Part shown: positions 1 to 6,523 of the stretch, piece after piece
Layout of the letters: every line of letters starts with the position of its first letter
Numbering within the stretch: position 1 is the first letter of the stretch
Assembly: GCA_022576105.1 (NCBI GenBank)
Contig: JACZRM010000075.1
Location: 1-7,769, forward strand
DNA: 7,769 nucleotides
Origin: Chloroflexota bacterium
Lineage (GTDB): Bacteria; Chloroflexota; Dehalococcoidia; UBA3495
Reading direction: 5' to 3'
The notes under the pieces: generated by a model
Told to the model about the DNA's origin: nothing
Seen by the model: only the letters and a program-made list of their open reading frames with translations
The model's database searches: none
Program-made: the position numbers and the translations under genes

Positions 1-2275
1 GCATCTCGGCCACATCTACGGTCAGCGGAATCATTATCTGTGGCTGCAAAGTCATGCCTTGCTTGGTCAGCTCGCCGGCAGCGGTAATGATGGCCTCCAC
101 CTGCATCTGGTAAATGGCCGGGAAGCTCAGTCCAAGACGGCAGCCCCGGTGCCCCAGCATTGGGTTGGACTCCCGATGCGAGTCCACCAGGCGCAGGAAC
201 TCCTCTTTAGCCGCCAGTTCTTCCCCGGGAGTATTACCGGCAGTGCGCAGTTCCACCAGTTCAGCCAACAGTTCTTCGTACGGGGGCAAGAACTCGTGCA
301 GCGGGGCGTCCAACAGGCGAATGGTAACTGCCCGGTCCCCCATGGTACTCAGGATGCCACGAAAATCTTCGGTCTGGAACTGGCGCACCTGGGCCAGCGC
401 CTGGTAAAACTCCAGTACCTGCTCTGGCAAGTGGGCGACGCTAAGTGGGTCGTGAGAAGACTCTGGGTGCTCCTTGCGCCATTCTTCGGCGGGCACGGCG
501 TTCAGCAGCATCTGGCGCACCACCGGCAACCGTTCCGGGTCCAGGAACATATGCTCGGTGCGGCAAAGGCCAATGCCTTCCGCGCCCAGGGCCAGGGCTT
601 GGGCGGCGTCCTGGGGAGTGTCGGCGTTGGCTTTGACCCCCAGGGTGCGGGTCTGGTCGGCCCAATTCAGCAGTTCTTCGGCCTCGTCCATGTCTTCCAA
701 GTGGGGAAGAACCGTTTCCATCTGTCCCTGGTACACGCTGCCCGAAGTCCCGTCGATGCTGATGTATTCGCCTTCGCGGACCGTGTGTCCATTGGCCACA
801 AAGAGTCCCTGTTCCAGGTCAACCTGCACTTCTTCGCAGCCGACGATGCAGGGCTTGCCCATGCCCCGGGTCACCACCGCGGCGTGGCTGGTTACACCGC
901 CCCGGCTGGTCAATACTCCGGCGGAGGCGGTAATTCCGTGAATGTCGTCGGGCTTGGTCTCCGGCCGCACCAGGATGACCGACTCCCCTCGTTGGGCCAT
1001 CGTCACCGCCTGGTCGGCCTGGAAACAGACTTTGCCGCTGGCCGCTCCCGGTGAAGCCGGTGCGCCCTGGGCCAGCAAGGCGCCTTGCAGGTCTGCAGAA
1101 TCGGCCTCAACTCTAAAACGGGGCACCAGCAGCTGGGAAATCTCCTCCGGGTTTACCCGCAGCAGCGCCTCGCGACGGCTGATCAACCCTTCGTGAAACA
1201 TATCTACGGCGGTCTTTACCGATGCGGTCGGCGTGCGTTTGGCATCCCGGGTTTGCAGCAGGAATAGACGGCCGTTCTCAACGGTGAACTCCACATCCTG
1301 GACGTCTCGGTAATGAGTCTCAAGCTGCTGGGCCAGTTCCATCAGGTCCTGGTGGGCCTGCGGGAGTGCCTCCGCCATTTTGGCCAGGGGCTGCGGGGTA
1401 CGAAGGCCAGCCACCACGTCTTCGCCCTGGGCGTTGGTTAGAAACTCTCCGTAGACCACCGGGTGCCCGGTAGCGGGATTGCGGGTAAACAGCACTCCGG
1501 TACCGCTGGTGGGCCCCAAGTTGCCGAACACCATGGTCATAATGCTGACGCCGGTGCCCAGGTCGTGGGGAATACGATAGTAATCGCGGTAGTGAATCGC
1601 CCGGGGGGTGTTCCAACTGCGGAACACCGCCTCAATCGCGTTTCTGAGCTGATGCTTGGGTTGGTCGGGAACGTCGCCGCCGGTGGCCTGACGGATGGCC
1701 GCTTTGAAATCGCTGATAACCTGTTGCAGCTCATCGGCGCTCAACTGGTAGTCCAGTTTGACGCCGGCCCGTTCTTTGTGTTCGGCCAAAATGCGCTCAA
1801 AGGTATCGTGGTCTACGTCCATCACCACGTCGGCGTAGATTTGGAGGAACCGCCGGTAGGCGTCGTAGGCGGGACGGGCGTCACCCATCAAGGAGGCCAG
1901 GCCGTCAACTATCTGGTCGTTGATGCCCAGGTTCAGGATGGTGTCCATCATTCCGGGCATAGAGACTTTGGCCCCGGAGCGCACCGACAACAGCAGCGGG
2001 TTGGTGCTGGAGCCGAAACCCCGACCCATGACCTTTTCCAGGCGGGCCACATTCTCTTGAACGGCTGCCCAGAGACCAGCGGGAAACTGTTCACTGGTAG
2101 CGAAATATTCAAGACAGGCTTGGGTGGTTATGACGAATCCCGGGGGTACTGGCAGGCCCAGGCGGGCCATCTCACACAGGCCGCTCCCTTTACCGCCAAG
2201 AAGGTCACGCATTGACGCATCACCCTCTTCAAATTGATAGACCAGCTTTCTAGAGCCAATGGCGATTGATGCCAA
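1..2275 (-). CDS. ppdK: Pyruvate, phosphate dikinase (partial, C-terminus outside window)
   Basis: Cytoplasmic enzyme interconverting ATP + pyruvate + Pi and AMP + PEP + PPi. The frame is open from TTG at 2275 to the left edge (758 codons; the family is usually about 870-900). The N-terminal ATP-grasp domain has GGKGSGL with Lys29, VRSGA with Arg99, and DVE...LLQTR with Asp327, Glu329 and Gln341, matching the known nucleotide-binding residues. The phosphohistidine domain has TSRGGVTSHAAVV with catalytic His464 (codon 884-886). The start of the PEP/pyruvate barrel has LCRTEHMF (Arg572), IRLLDAP (Arg653) and GHRGCRLG. The Mg-binding and catalytic Cys residues of the C-terminus lie outside. The spacing Arg572-Arg653 is 81 residues, against about 56 in classical enzymes, so there is an insert of roughly 25 residues. 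The TTG start is chosen because GGAGGTGA sits 5 nt upstream; an in-frame ATG at 2299, directly after a TAA, is the alternative. The TSH motif and full phosphohistidine domain separate it from PEP synthase. Confidence 0.97.
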   Translation of the reverse strand, partial: MASIAIGSRKLVYQFEEGDASMRDLLGGKGSGLCEMARLGLPVPPGFVITTQACLEYFATSEQFPAGLWAAVQENVARLEKVMGRGFGSSTNPLLLSVRSGAKVSMPGMMDTILNLGINDQIVDGLASLMGDARPAYDAYRRFLQIYADVVMDVDHDTFERILAEHKERAGVKLDYQLSADELQQVISDFKAAIRQATGGDVPDQPKHQLRNAIEAVFRSWNTPRAIHYRDYYRIPHDLGTGVSIMTMVFGNLGPTSGTGVLFTRNPATGHPVVYGEFLTNAQGEDVVAGLRTPQPLAKMAEALPQAHQDLMELAQQLETHYRDVQDVEFTVENGRLFLLQTRDAKRTPTASVKTAVDMFHEGLISRREALLRVNPEEISQLLVPRFRVEADSADLQGALLAQGAPASPGAASGKVCFQADQAVTMAQRGESVILVRPETKPDDIHGITASAGVLTSRGGVTSHAAVVTRGMGKPCIVGCEEVQVDLEQGLFVANGHTVREGEYISIDGTSGSVYQGQMETVLPHLEDMDEAEELLNWADQTRTLGVKANADTPQDAAQALALGAEGIGLCRTEHMFLDPERLPVVRQMLLNAVPAEEWRKEHPESSHDPLSVAHLPEQVLEFYQALAQVRQFQTEDFRGILSTMGDRAVTIRLLDAPLHEFLPPYEELLAELVELRTAGNTPGEELAAKEEFLRLVDSHRESNPMLGHRGCRLGLSFPAIYQMQVEAIITAAGELTKQGMTLQPQIMIPLTVDVAEM

Positions 2276-2280
2276 GAATG

Positions 2281-2288
2281 TCACCTCC
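2281..2288 (-). promoter_or_regulatory. Strong ribosome binding site of ppdK (decides the TTG start)
   Basis: On the minus strand this reads GGAGGTGA, a near-perfect anti-16S match, ending 5 nt before TTG at 2275. The alternative ATG at 2297-2299 lies upstream of it and has only a poor CCGGGG stretch before it. A GTG at 2282-2284 lies inside the site and is unlikely to be used. Confidence 0.75.
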
Positions 2289-2326
2289 CCATGGAGCATT
2301 TACGCCCCGGTAGACATAATAACCGG

Positions 2327-2332
2327 ATTATA
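2327..2332 (-). promoter_or_regulatory. Candidate -10 box of ppdK
   Basis: On the minus strand this reads TATAAT, a perfect -10 hexamer, part of the 8-bp palindrome ATTATAAT (2327-2334). It would start transcription near 2320 and give a leader of about 45 nt before TTG at 2275. The -35 position 17 nt upstream (AGCCGG) does not match consensus, so the promoter may need an activator or another sigma factor. A 6-bp inverted repeat, CCGGAT 2323-2328 and ATCCGG 2348-2353, brackets the box. Confidence 0.5.
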
Positions 2333-2437
2333 ATGCTAAATCATGGTATCCGGCTAGTGTGAAGAACCTGGTAACGAATTAGGGTGATTAGTTAGAGGAT
2401 TTAACTGTCGGTAATATTCCTATGGCAATCGTCCATT

Positions 2438-2473
2438 GGTATTTGCGCCGGTATTTACGCCGGTATTTACGCC
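2438..2473. repeat. Three tandem 12-bp repeats, GGTATTTRCGCC
   Basis: Units are 2438-2449 (GGTATTTGCGCC), 2450-2461 and 2462-2473 (both GGTATTTACGCC), head to tail with a single A/G difference. The end of the array, ATTTACGCCCCGG at 2465-2477, recurs exactly at 2298-2310 immediately before ppdK. A shorter match, GGTATTTACG, occurs at 6415-6424. The function is unknown. It could be a regulator-binding array or simple slippage. Confidence 0.85.
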
Positions 2474-2519
2474 CCGGATAGGCGCAGGTAAAGATTGGAC
2501 TCTATCCGGTGGCCCCGAC

Positions 2520-2560
2520 AAAAACCGGGCGAAGAAGGTCAAATTCTTCGCCCGGTTTTC
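2520..2560 (-). terminator. Intrinsic terminator of the aldo/keto reductase unit
   Basis: A perfect 16-bp inverted repeat, AAAACCGGGCGAAGAA (2521-2536) with its complement at 2544-2559, and a 7-nt loop. Read on the minus strand the stem is followed by TTTTT. It lies about 77 bp past the stop codon of the reductase. Since the stem ends in A/T runs on both sides it could also act on plus-strand transcripts, but no plus-strand gene precedes it. Confidence 0.88.
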
Positions 2561-2636
2561 AATCAGTTTCTGGACCGCCGCCGGAATACGCCCAGATTGC
2601 TGCGCCGATAGTTCCAGTTATATTATTTATTTCTCG

Positions 2637-3641
2637 TCATATTTCCCGGAACTGAGGGGCGGCTTCCAGCTCAAAATCGTTGGCCCACAGTTCGTCCAAC
2701 TGAGATTGTTCGTCGTCGGTCAGTGATGGAGCGTCCACCGCGCCGGTATAGTCGTTAAGCTCGTCCAGGTTGGTGAAATTGGGCAGTACCGATACGATGG
2801 CGGGTTGGTACAGGCAAAATTGAATGGCGGCCTGACTCAGGGTGCGACCCACATCTTCGCCGGCCAAGAATTTGACCCGTTCCACTTTCTTGAGGGCCTC
2901 TCGCAGCCACTCGGTACGACGGTGGGAACGATGGTCGCTGGCGTCAAATGTAGGCCCCTCAGTGTACCGGCCGGTGAGGGCTTCCGAAGCGTGGGGCACG
3001 CGGGAGATCAGTCCCACCTTTTTCTCCTTGGCGATGGGAAAGAAGTCCCGGGCGGGTTCCTGCTCCAGGATGCTGTAGATGATCTGAACGCTGGCCACCT
3101 GACGCTCTTTCATGGAGGCCTCACCCTCCTCAAACCAGCCGATGTCTGGGCCTAGGGCCGACCCGTAATGGCGGATCTTTCCTTCGGCCTTCAGTTCCTC
3201 CAGCGTCTCGAATACCTCATCCTTTTCGATGGTCGCCATACGGGGGTTGTGCAGTTGATAGATGTCGATGTAGTCGGTCTGCAGGCGGCGCAGGCTCTGT
3301 TCGCAGGCGAAACGAATGAACTCGGGCTCAAATTTCTGCGGACGTTCTTGATGGCCCTCTCGGGGTGTCAGCTGATCGTAGAAGTCGTAGCCAAACTTGG
3401 TGGATATGACCATTTCATGGCGTCGATGGCCCAAGACCTTGGCCAGAATTTCCTCGCCATAGCCTTCGCCGTAGGTGTCGGCGGTGTCAAAGAAGTTGAT
3501 CCCCAGGTCCAGGGCGTTTTCCAGCAACGCGGCCCTTTCTTCTTCGGGTATCTTCCCCCACCAGGTGGTGGCCACGGTCCAGACACCAAATCCGATTTCG
3601 GACAGCTTAAGCTCAGTGCGGGGCAACTGACGGTATTTCAT
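2637..3641 (-). CDS. Aldo/keto reductase family oxidoreductase
   Basis: 334 aa, a full-length cytoplasmic TIM-barrel reductase of the AKR superfamily, expected to reduce an aldehyde or ketone with a nicotinamide cofactor; the substrate cannot be told from sequence. The catalytic tetrad is visible: Asp52 and Tyr57 in FFDTADTYGEG, Lys82 in STKFG, and His131 in YQLHNP. The N-terminal MKYRQLPRTELKLSEIGFG is typical of the family. A longer loop, about residues 86-105, follows the Lys. The C-terminal cofactor segment reads VLPNFTNLDELNDY (285-298), where most relatives have an IPG-(6)-Q/N pattern with basic residues, so cofactor preference may be atypical. ATG at 3641 follows AAGAGG about 11 nt upstream. 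It lies 80 bp downstream of the DUF1802 gene on the same strand with no terminator between them, so co-transcription is likely. No clear promoter of its own was found. Confidence 0.93.
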   Translation of the reverse strand: MKYRQLPRTELKLSEIGFGVWTVATTWWGKIPEEERAALLENALDLGINFFDTADTYGEGYGEEILAKVLGHRRHEMVISTKFGYDFYDQLTPREGHQERPQKFEPEFIRFACEQSLRRLQTDYIDIYQLHNPRMATIEKDEVFETLEELKAEGKIRHYGSALGPDIGWFEEGEASMKERQVASVQIIYSILEQEPARDFFPIAKEKKVGLISRVPHASEALTGRYTEGPTFDASDHRSHRRTEWLREALKKVERVKFLAGEDVGRTLSQAAIQFCLYQPAIVSVLPNFTNLDELNDYTGAVDAPSLTDDEQSQLDELWANDFELEAAPQFREI

Positions 3642-3721
3642 GAAATGCTCATTCCTCTTGATTAATACTAATGTCTAATGTGAGAGACGATAGAGTCGTA
3701 GTGATCATCTTAAGCGACAGA

Positions 3722-4312
3722 TTAGCTGGCCGTTACCGCCAGGCCCAGGCTGCCCTTGATTTCGTCCATCTGGCGCCGAAACTCCTGGTCGGAAAGCACC
3801 GGTTTCAGGTTGCCCAGGTTCACCTTGGGTATAATGTCCACCCAGGAAGTGCAGCCGCCGTATTCGGGTATATACGGGACGGTGGCCGACTGCTCCAGGC
3901 GGTAGATTCGCAAAAGCATTATCGACAGGGGCAGCATCGGCTTCCAACGCAGCCTTGATTGAGCGTATTCGTCGGTCCAGATGTGGTGGGATGAGAGGTC
4001 GTCCACCTTTGCTTGATCGGAAACTTCAATAATGTCTTCGCACTTGGCCCAGTGGGTGAAGGTGATTGTTTCGCCGCGCGGTGATTCGGCCAGCAGCCGC
4101 TTCAGGGCCGGCTGGTGTTGGGACTTCAGCAGGTCTTCCCGCTGGTGTTCGTAGGTGGGGTACAGCAGGAACTCGGGATGAATTACCTTGAAGTCCTTCC
4201 CTTCCTCATGGATGCCTCCCTTGCGCAACAGGAGGATTTGCTGGCCCTCAGCCAGGGACTCAACCGTTACGGCCCATTCCTTGAGCGCAATTTGGCATTG
4301 GTCTGGCAGCAT
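3722..4312 (-). CDS. DUF1802 family protein
   Basis: 196 aa, a probably soluble protein without signal peptide or membrane segment. I recognise the DUF1802 pattern: ALKEWA (9-14), LLLRKGGIHEEG (27-38), FLLYPTYEHQ (48-57), HHIWTDEYAQSRLRWKP (109-125) and PEYGGCTSWVD (149-159). The molecular function of this family is not known to me. The dense conserved Arg, Lys, His and Glu residues would suit a nucleic-acid or nucleotide-binding or enzymatic role, but this is inference. ATG at 4312 follows a GGGGAG ribosome binding site. It heads a likely two-gene unit with the downstream aldo/keto reductase (80-bp gap). A promoter candidate lies just upstream. Confidence 0.87.
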   Translation of the reverse strand: MLPDQCQIALKEWAVTVESLAEGQQILLLRKGGIHEEGKDFKVIHPEFLLYPTYEHQREDLLKSQHQPALKRLLAESPRGETITFTHWAKCEDIIEVSDQAKVDDLSSHHIWTDEYAQSRLRWKPMLPLSIMLLRIYRLEQSATVPYIPEYGGCTSWVDIIPKVNLGNLKPVLSDQEFRRQMDEIKGSLGLAVTAS

Positions 4313-4334
4313 CTAAACTCTCCCCGGAAAATCA

Positions 4335-4363
4335 ATAGAATGTCTAAATAGCTAACGCGTCAA
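4335..4363 (-). promoter_or_regulatory. Candidate promoter of the DUF1802 gene, with overlapping inverted repeat
   Basis: On the minus strand the -35 is TTGACG (4358-4363), the spacer is 17 nt and the -10 is TTCTAT (4335-4340, weak). The predicted start near 4328 gives a leader of about 16 nt. An inverted repeat, GCTAAC (4351-4356) and GTTAGC (4365-4370), straddles the -35 and could be an operator. The spacer includes ATGTCTAAATAG (plus-strand reading, 4340-4351), which recurs upstream of sufB. Confidence 0.5.
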
Positions 4364-4450
4364 TGTTAGCATCTGGCGAACCGGGTCTCAATCCCCATTT
4401 CAGCGACTTGGAAAAGATTAGCAGCGTTATTCGGCCCAGAAGTAAGTGTC

Positions 4451-4480
4451 AAAAAGGGGAGTGGCATCTTGCCACTCCCC
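4451..4480 (-). terminator. Intrinsic terminator of lysR (tatD-lysR unit)
   Basis: A perfect 11-bp stem, GGGGAGTGGCA (4456-4466) paired with TGCCACTCCCC (4470-4480), and a 3-nt loop. Read on the minus strand it is followed by TTTTT (4455-4451). It lies about 40 bp past the lysR stop, so the tatD-lysR transcript is separated from the DUF1802 unit. Confidence 0.93.
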
Positions 4481-4521
4481 CTAAATTTACGACCTGAATC
4501 TGGACCTGGCCCGGGACGTTT

Positions 4522-5484
4522 TCAATTGGCTGGAGTTGGCCGTTCTTTCTCCAGGAATTCCAGGAAAGCCCTCTGCGCCGGAGATAGGTAACGGTCCTTG
4601 GGCCGCACTAGAATCAGAGGTCGGCGACAATCCCAGCCCTCCACATTCAAGATTTCCAACATCCCGGCCCGCACTTCGGCGGTGACGCCCAGGCTGGAGA
4701 TTACGCCGATCCCGCCCCCGGCCAGCGCCGCCTGCTTTACGGCCTGATTGCTGCCCAAACTCAGGGCTATGTTGGGCGTAATGCCCTGGTCCTGGAGGTA
4801 TTTTATGGCCGCGTTCCGGGTGGCCGAACCTTCCTCTCGAACGATCAGTCCCGCGTCAACCGCCCGCTGCAGGGTGAGATTGGCTATCTTGGTTGATGGA
4901 TGGCTGGGCGCTGCCACCAGCACTATCTCATCCGTCATATACTCCATCAATTCCAGGTCCTCAGTGGGGTCTTCCGGCCATTCTCCCACCATGCCCAGGT
5001 CTATCTCACGGTTGAGAATGCTCTGGATTATGTTTCGGGTGTTGGACAGCCGCACCTGGACTTGAATGCCCGGATGGTCCCGCCGGAATTGGCCTACCGC
5101 CAGGGGCAGTACGAATTCGCCCGGGGTGGTGCTGGCCCCCAGGATTAGCTGGCCGGACTGGAGTCCGTGCATTTCCTGGATGTTCTCCAACAGTTTGCTG
5201 GACAGGGAGAAGATTTGCTGAGCGTAGGTATAAACGGTTTCGCCGATCTCGGTAGCCCGAAGCCCTCGGGACCGGCGATGGAACAAGGTCGCGCCCAGCG
5301 ACTTCTCTAGTTCTTGTATCTGAATGGAAACCGCCGGTTGAGTGATTTCCAGCGCCTCAGCGGCTCGGGAGAAGCTATGGTGCGAGGCGACGGCGTAGAA
5401 TATGTACAACTGATGAAAGTTGAGTTGGTTGCCTCCTGCGCCGGTTTTCAGTTTGATGGGCTTAATCGCCGGTGCTTCTACCAT
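4522..5484 (-). CDS. LysR-type transcriptional regulator (CysL/CbbR-like effector domain)
   Basis: 320 aa DNA-binding regulator. The N-terminal winged helix-turn-helix spans about residues 22-80 (LNFHQLYIFYAVASHHSFS, then AAEALEITQPAVSIQIQELE and LFHRR). It is followed by a linker helix and a periplasmic-binding-protein-like effector domain (about 110-310) with GASTTPGEFVLP, REIDLGMVG, LIVREEGSATRN and AGGGIGVIS, a pattern close to the CysL/CbbR branch. The effector is unknown. ATG at 5484 has GGAG 4 nt upstream. It adds about 20 residues before the usual LysR start, and there is no alternative start codon next to the domain. The start lies 9 bp after the tatD stop, so the gene is co-transcribed with tatD instead of being divergent from a target as is common for the family. 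A strong terminator follows it. Confidence 0.95.
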   Translation of the reverse strand: MVEAPAIKPIKLKTGAGGNQLNFHQLYIFYAVASHHSFSRAAEALEITQPAVSIQIQELEKSLGATLFHRRSRGLRATEIGETVYTYAQQIFSLSSKLLENIQEMHGLQSGQLILGASTTPGEFVLPLAVGQFRRDHPGIQVQVRLSNTRNIIQSILNREIDLGMVGEWPEDPTEDLELMEYMTDEIVLVAAPSHPSTKIANLTLQRAVDAGLIVREEGSATRNAAIKYLQDQGITPNIALSLGSNQAVKQAALAGGGIGVISSLGVTAEVRAGMLEILNVEGWDCRRPLILVRPKDRYLSPAQRAFLEFLEKERPTPAN

Positions 5485-5493
5485 ATAACTCCG

Positions 5494-6288
5494 CTATTGT
5501 TCTTTTTGGGGTTCAAATTTCAATAAACTGGTCAAGTTGCGGGTAGTAACCTGGGCAACCTCTGCTACGCTGATGCCTTTTATTTCGGCTAGCTTTTGGG
5601 CAACTTCCAGAACGTGTCTAGGCTCGGTCCAGCTATGTCGGTATTTCTTGAATGGTTGGGGAAACGCGTCGGTTTCCAGGACTATGTTTTCCAGCGGAAT
5701 AATCTTGGCGACTTCTTGCAGCTCAGGCAGCCGGGTCAGCGGCCTGGCCAGCGAGATGAAAAAGCCGCAGTCGATCGCTTCCCGAGCGGTAGCTTCATCG
5801 CCCTGGAAGTAATGCATCGCGCCGCCTACCTCATCAGCATGCTCTTCCCGCAGGACCCGGAATACCGCTGGATGGGACTCGCGGGAGTGGAAAATAATGG
5901 GCAGATTCAGGCTTCGGGCCAACCTGATGTGCTGGCGAAACACCTGGTCTTGTATTGCGTGGTCCGGCGATTCGGGCAAGTAGTCCAGGCCAACTTCGCT
6001 GATGCAAACTACCTTGGACTCGTCTCGGGCAATGGCTTCCAATTGACTGTAGGTGTCATCATCCACCGGATCATTGGCTTCCATGGGGTGGATACCCACG
6101 CCCGCGTAGAAAATCTGGTGCTTTTGGGCCATTTCAACGCAGGCCTTAGTCGACTCTAGCGTGGTTCCCGCGCAAATGATGAAGCCGACGCCAGCTTCCT
6201 CCGCACGTTCCAAGATCCCCGGGATCTCTTCGGGAGCGTATTGATTCAAGTGAGTGTGGGCATCCGCCAGCGGTAGTCGGTCTGACAT
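5494..6288 (-). CDS. tatD: TatD family metal-dependent hydrolase (putative DNase)
   Basis: 264 aa cytoplasmic amidohydrolase-fold protein of normal TatD length (about 255-270). Family members are two-metal enzymes with 3'-5' exonuclease or DNase activity, implicated in DNA repair and quality control. Metal ligands are visible in order: His11 and His13 in DAHTHL, Glu98 in ISEVGLDY, His134 in IIFHSRE, His159 in MHYFQGD (HCFSG in classical TatD), and Asp207 in LETDAFPQ. The HYFQG variant and the PFKKYRHSWTEP stretch place it in a TatD-like subgroup rather than close to E. coli TatD, so the exact substrate is uncertain. ATG at 6288 has only a poor ribosome binding site (AAAG close by, AAGGGA further up). 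It is the first gene of a unit with lysR and has a good promoter directly upstream. Confidence 0.92.
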   Translation of the reverse strand: MSDRLPLADAHTHLNQYAPEEIPGILERAEEAGVGFIICAGTTLESTKACVEMAQKHQIFYAGVGIHPMEANDPVDDDTYSQLEAIARDESKVVCISEVGLDYLPESPDHAIQDQVFRQHIRLARSLNLPIIFHSRESHPAVFRVLREEHADEVGGAMHYFQGDEATAREAIDCGFFISLARPLTRLPELQEVAKIIPLENIVLETDAFPQPFKKYRHSWTEPRHVLEVAQKLAEIKGISVAEVAQVTTRNLTSLLKFEPQKEQ

Positions 6289-6320
6289 CTTTATTAAAGT
6301 GTTCCCTTCTTACATAGCTA

Positions 6321-6349
6321 TTTATACTACCGTCAGATATAACAGTCAA
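6321..6349 (-). promoter_or_regulatory. Sigma70-type promoter of tatD-lysR
   Basis: On the minus strand the -35 is TTGACT (6344-6349), the spacer is exactly 17 nt (6327-6343) and the -10 is TATAAA (6321-6326). Both hexamers match consensus at 5 of 6 positions. The start is predicted near 6314, giving a leader of about 25 nt before ATG at 6288. Confidence 0.8.
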
Positions 6350-6523
6350 CGGAAATGGGGAGCATAATGAAGGCAATTCGTAGTGGTATCTGGTGGTTTT
6401 GGAATGTGCGTTAGGGTATTTACGTATGGGTTATGTTCAATACGCTGGGCTTATAATATAAAACTGCCATTCAAGTTAAGGCAGCGCGATCCTGGCTGAT
6501 TAATCTCAGTCCCAGAATCATAG

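Larger units (their letters stand above)
2276..2636. other. Gene-free stretch between ppdK and the aldo/keto reductase
   Basis: About 360 bp without a credible gene. It holds the ppdK ribosome binding site, a TATAAT-type -10 box, a 12-bp tandem repeat with a partial distant copy, and the terminator of the aldo/keto reductase unit. The segment 2355-2437 shows nothing further that I recognise. A plus-strand reading frame beginning at 2436 is only the tandem repeat and terminator read through into the antisense of the reductase. Confidence 0.8.

Noticed and set aside
59..1054. Long plus-strand open frame of 331 codons
   Set aside because: It lies wholly antisense to the continuous, motif-rich ppdK frame and its translation resembles no family. 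The same holds for the 250-codon plus-strand frame at 1463-2215.
2438..2473. CRISPR array
   Set aside because: The units are only 12 bp and directly adjacent with no spacers, and no cas gene is present.
2436..2726. Plus-strand 96-codon frame
   Set aside because: It consists of the 12-bp repeat, the terminator hairpin and the antisense of the reductase C-terminus, so it is not a gene.
6146..6376. Minus-strand 76-codon frame crossing the tatD start
   Set aside because: Overlaps the tatD N-terminus in another frame and reads across its promoter; no recognisable domain.
6452..6457. TATAAT hexamer as a further sufB promoter
   Set aside because: No -35-like hexamer at 16-18 nt upstream, and two better promoter candidates are closer to the gene.
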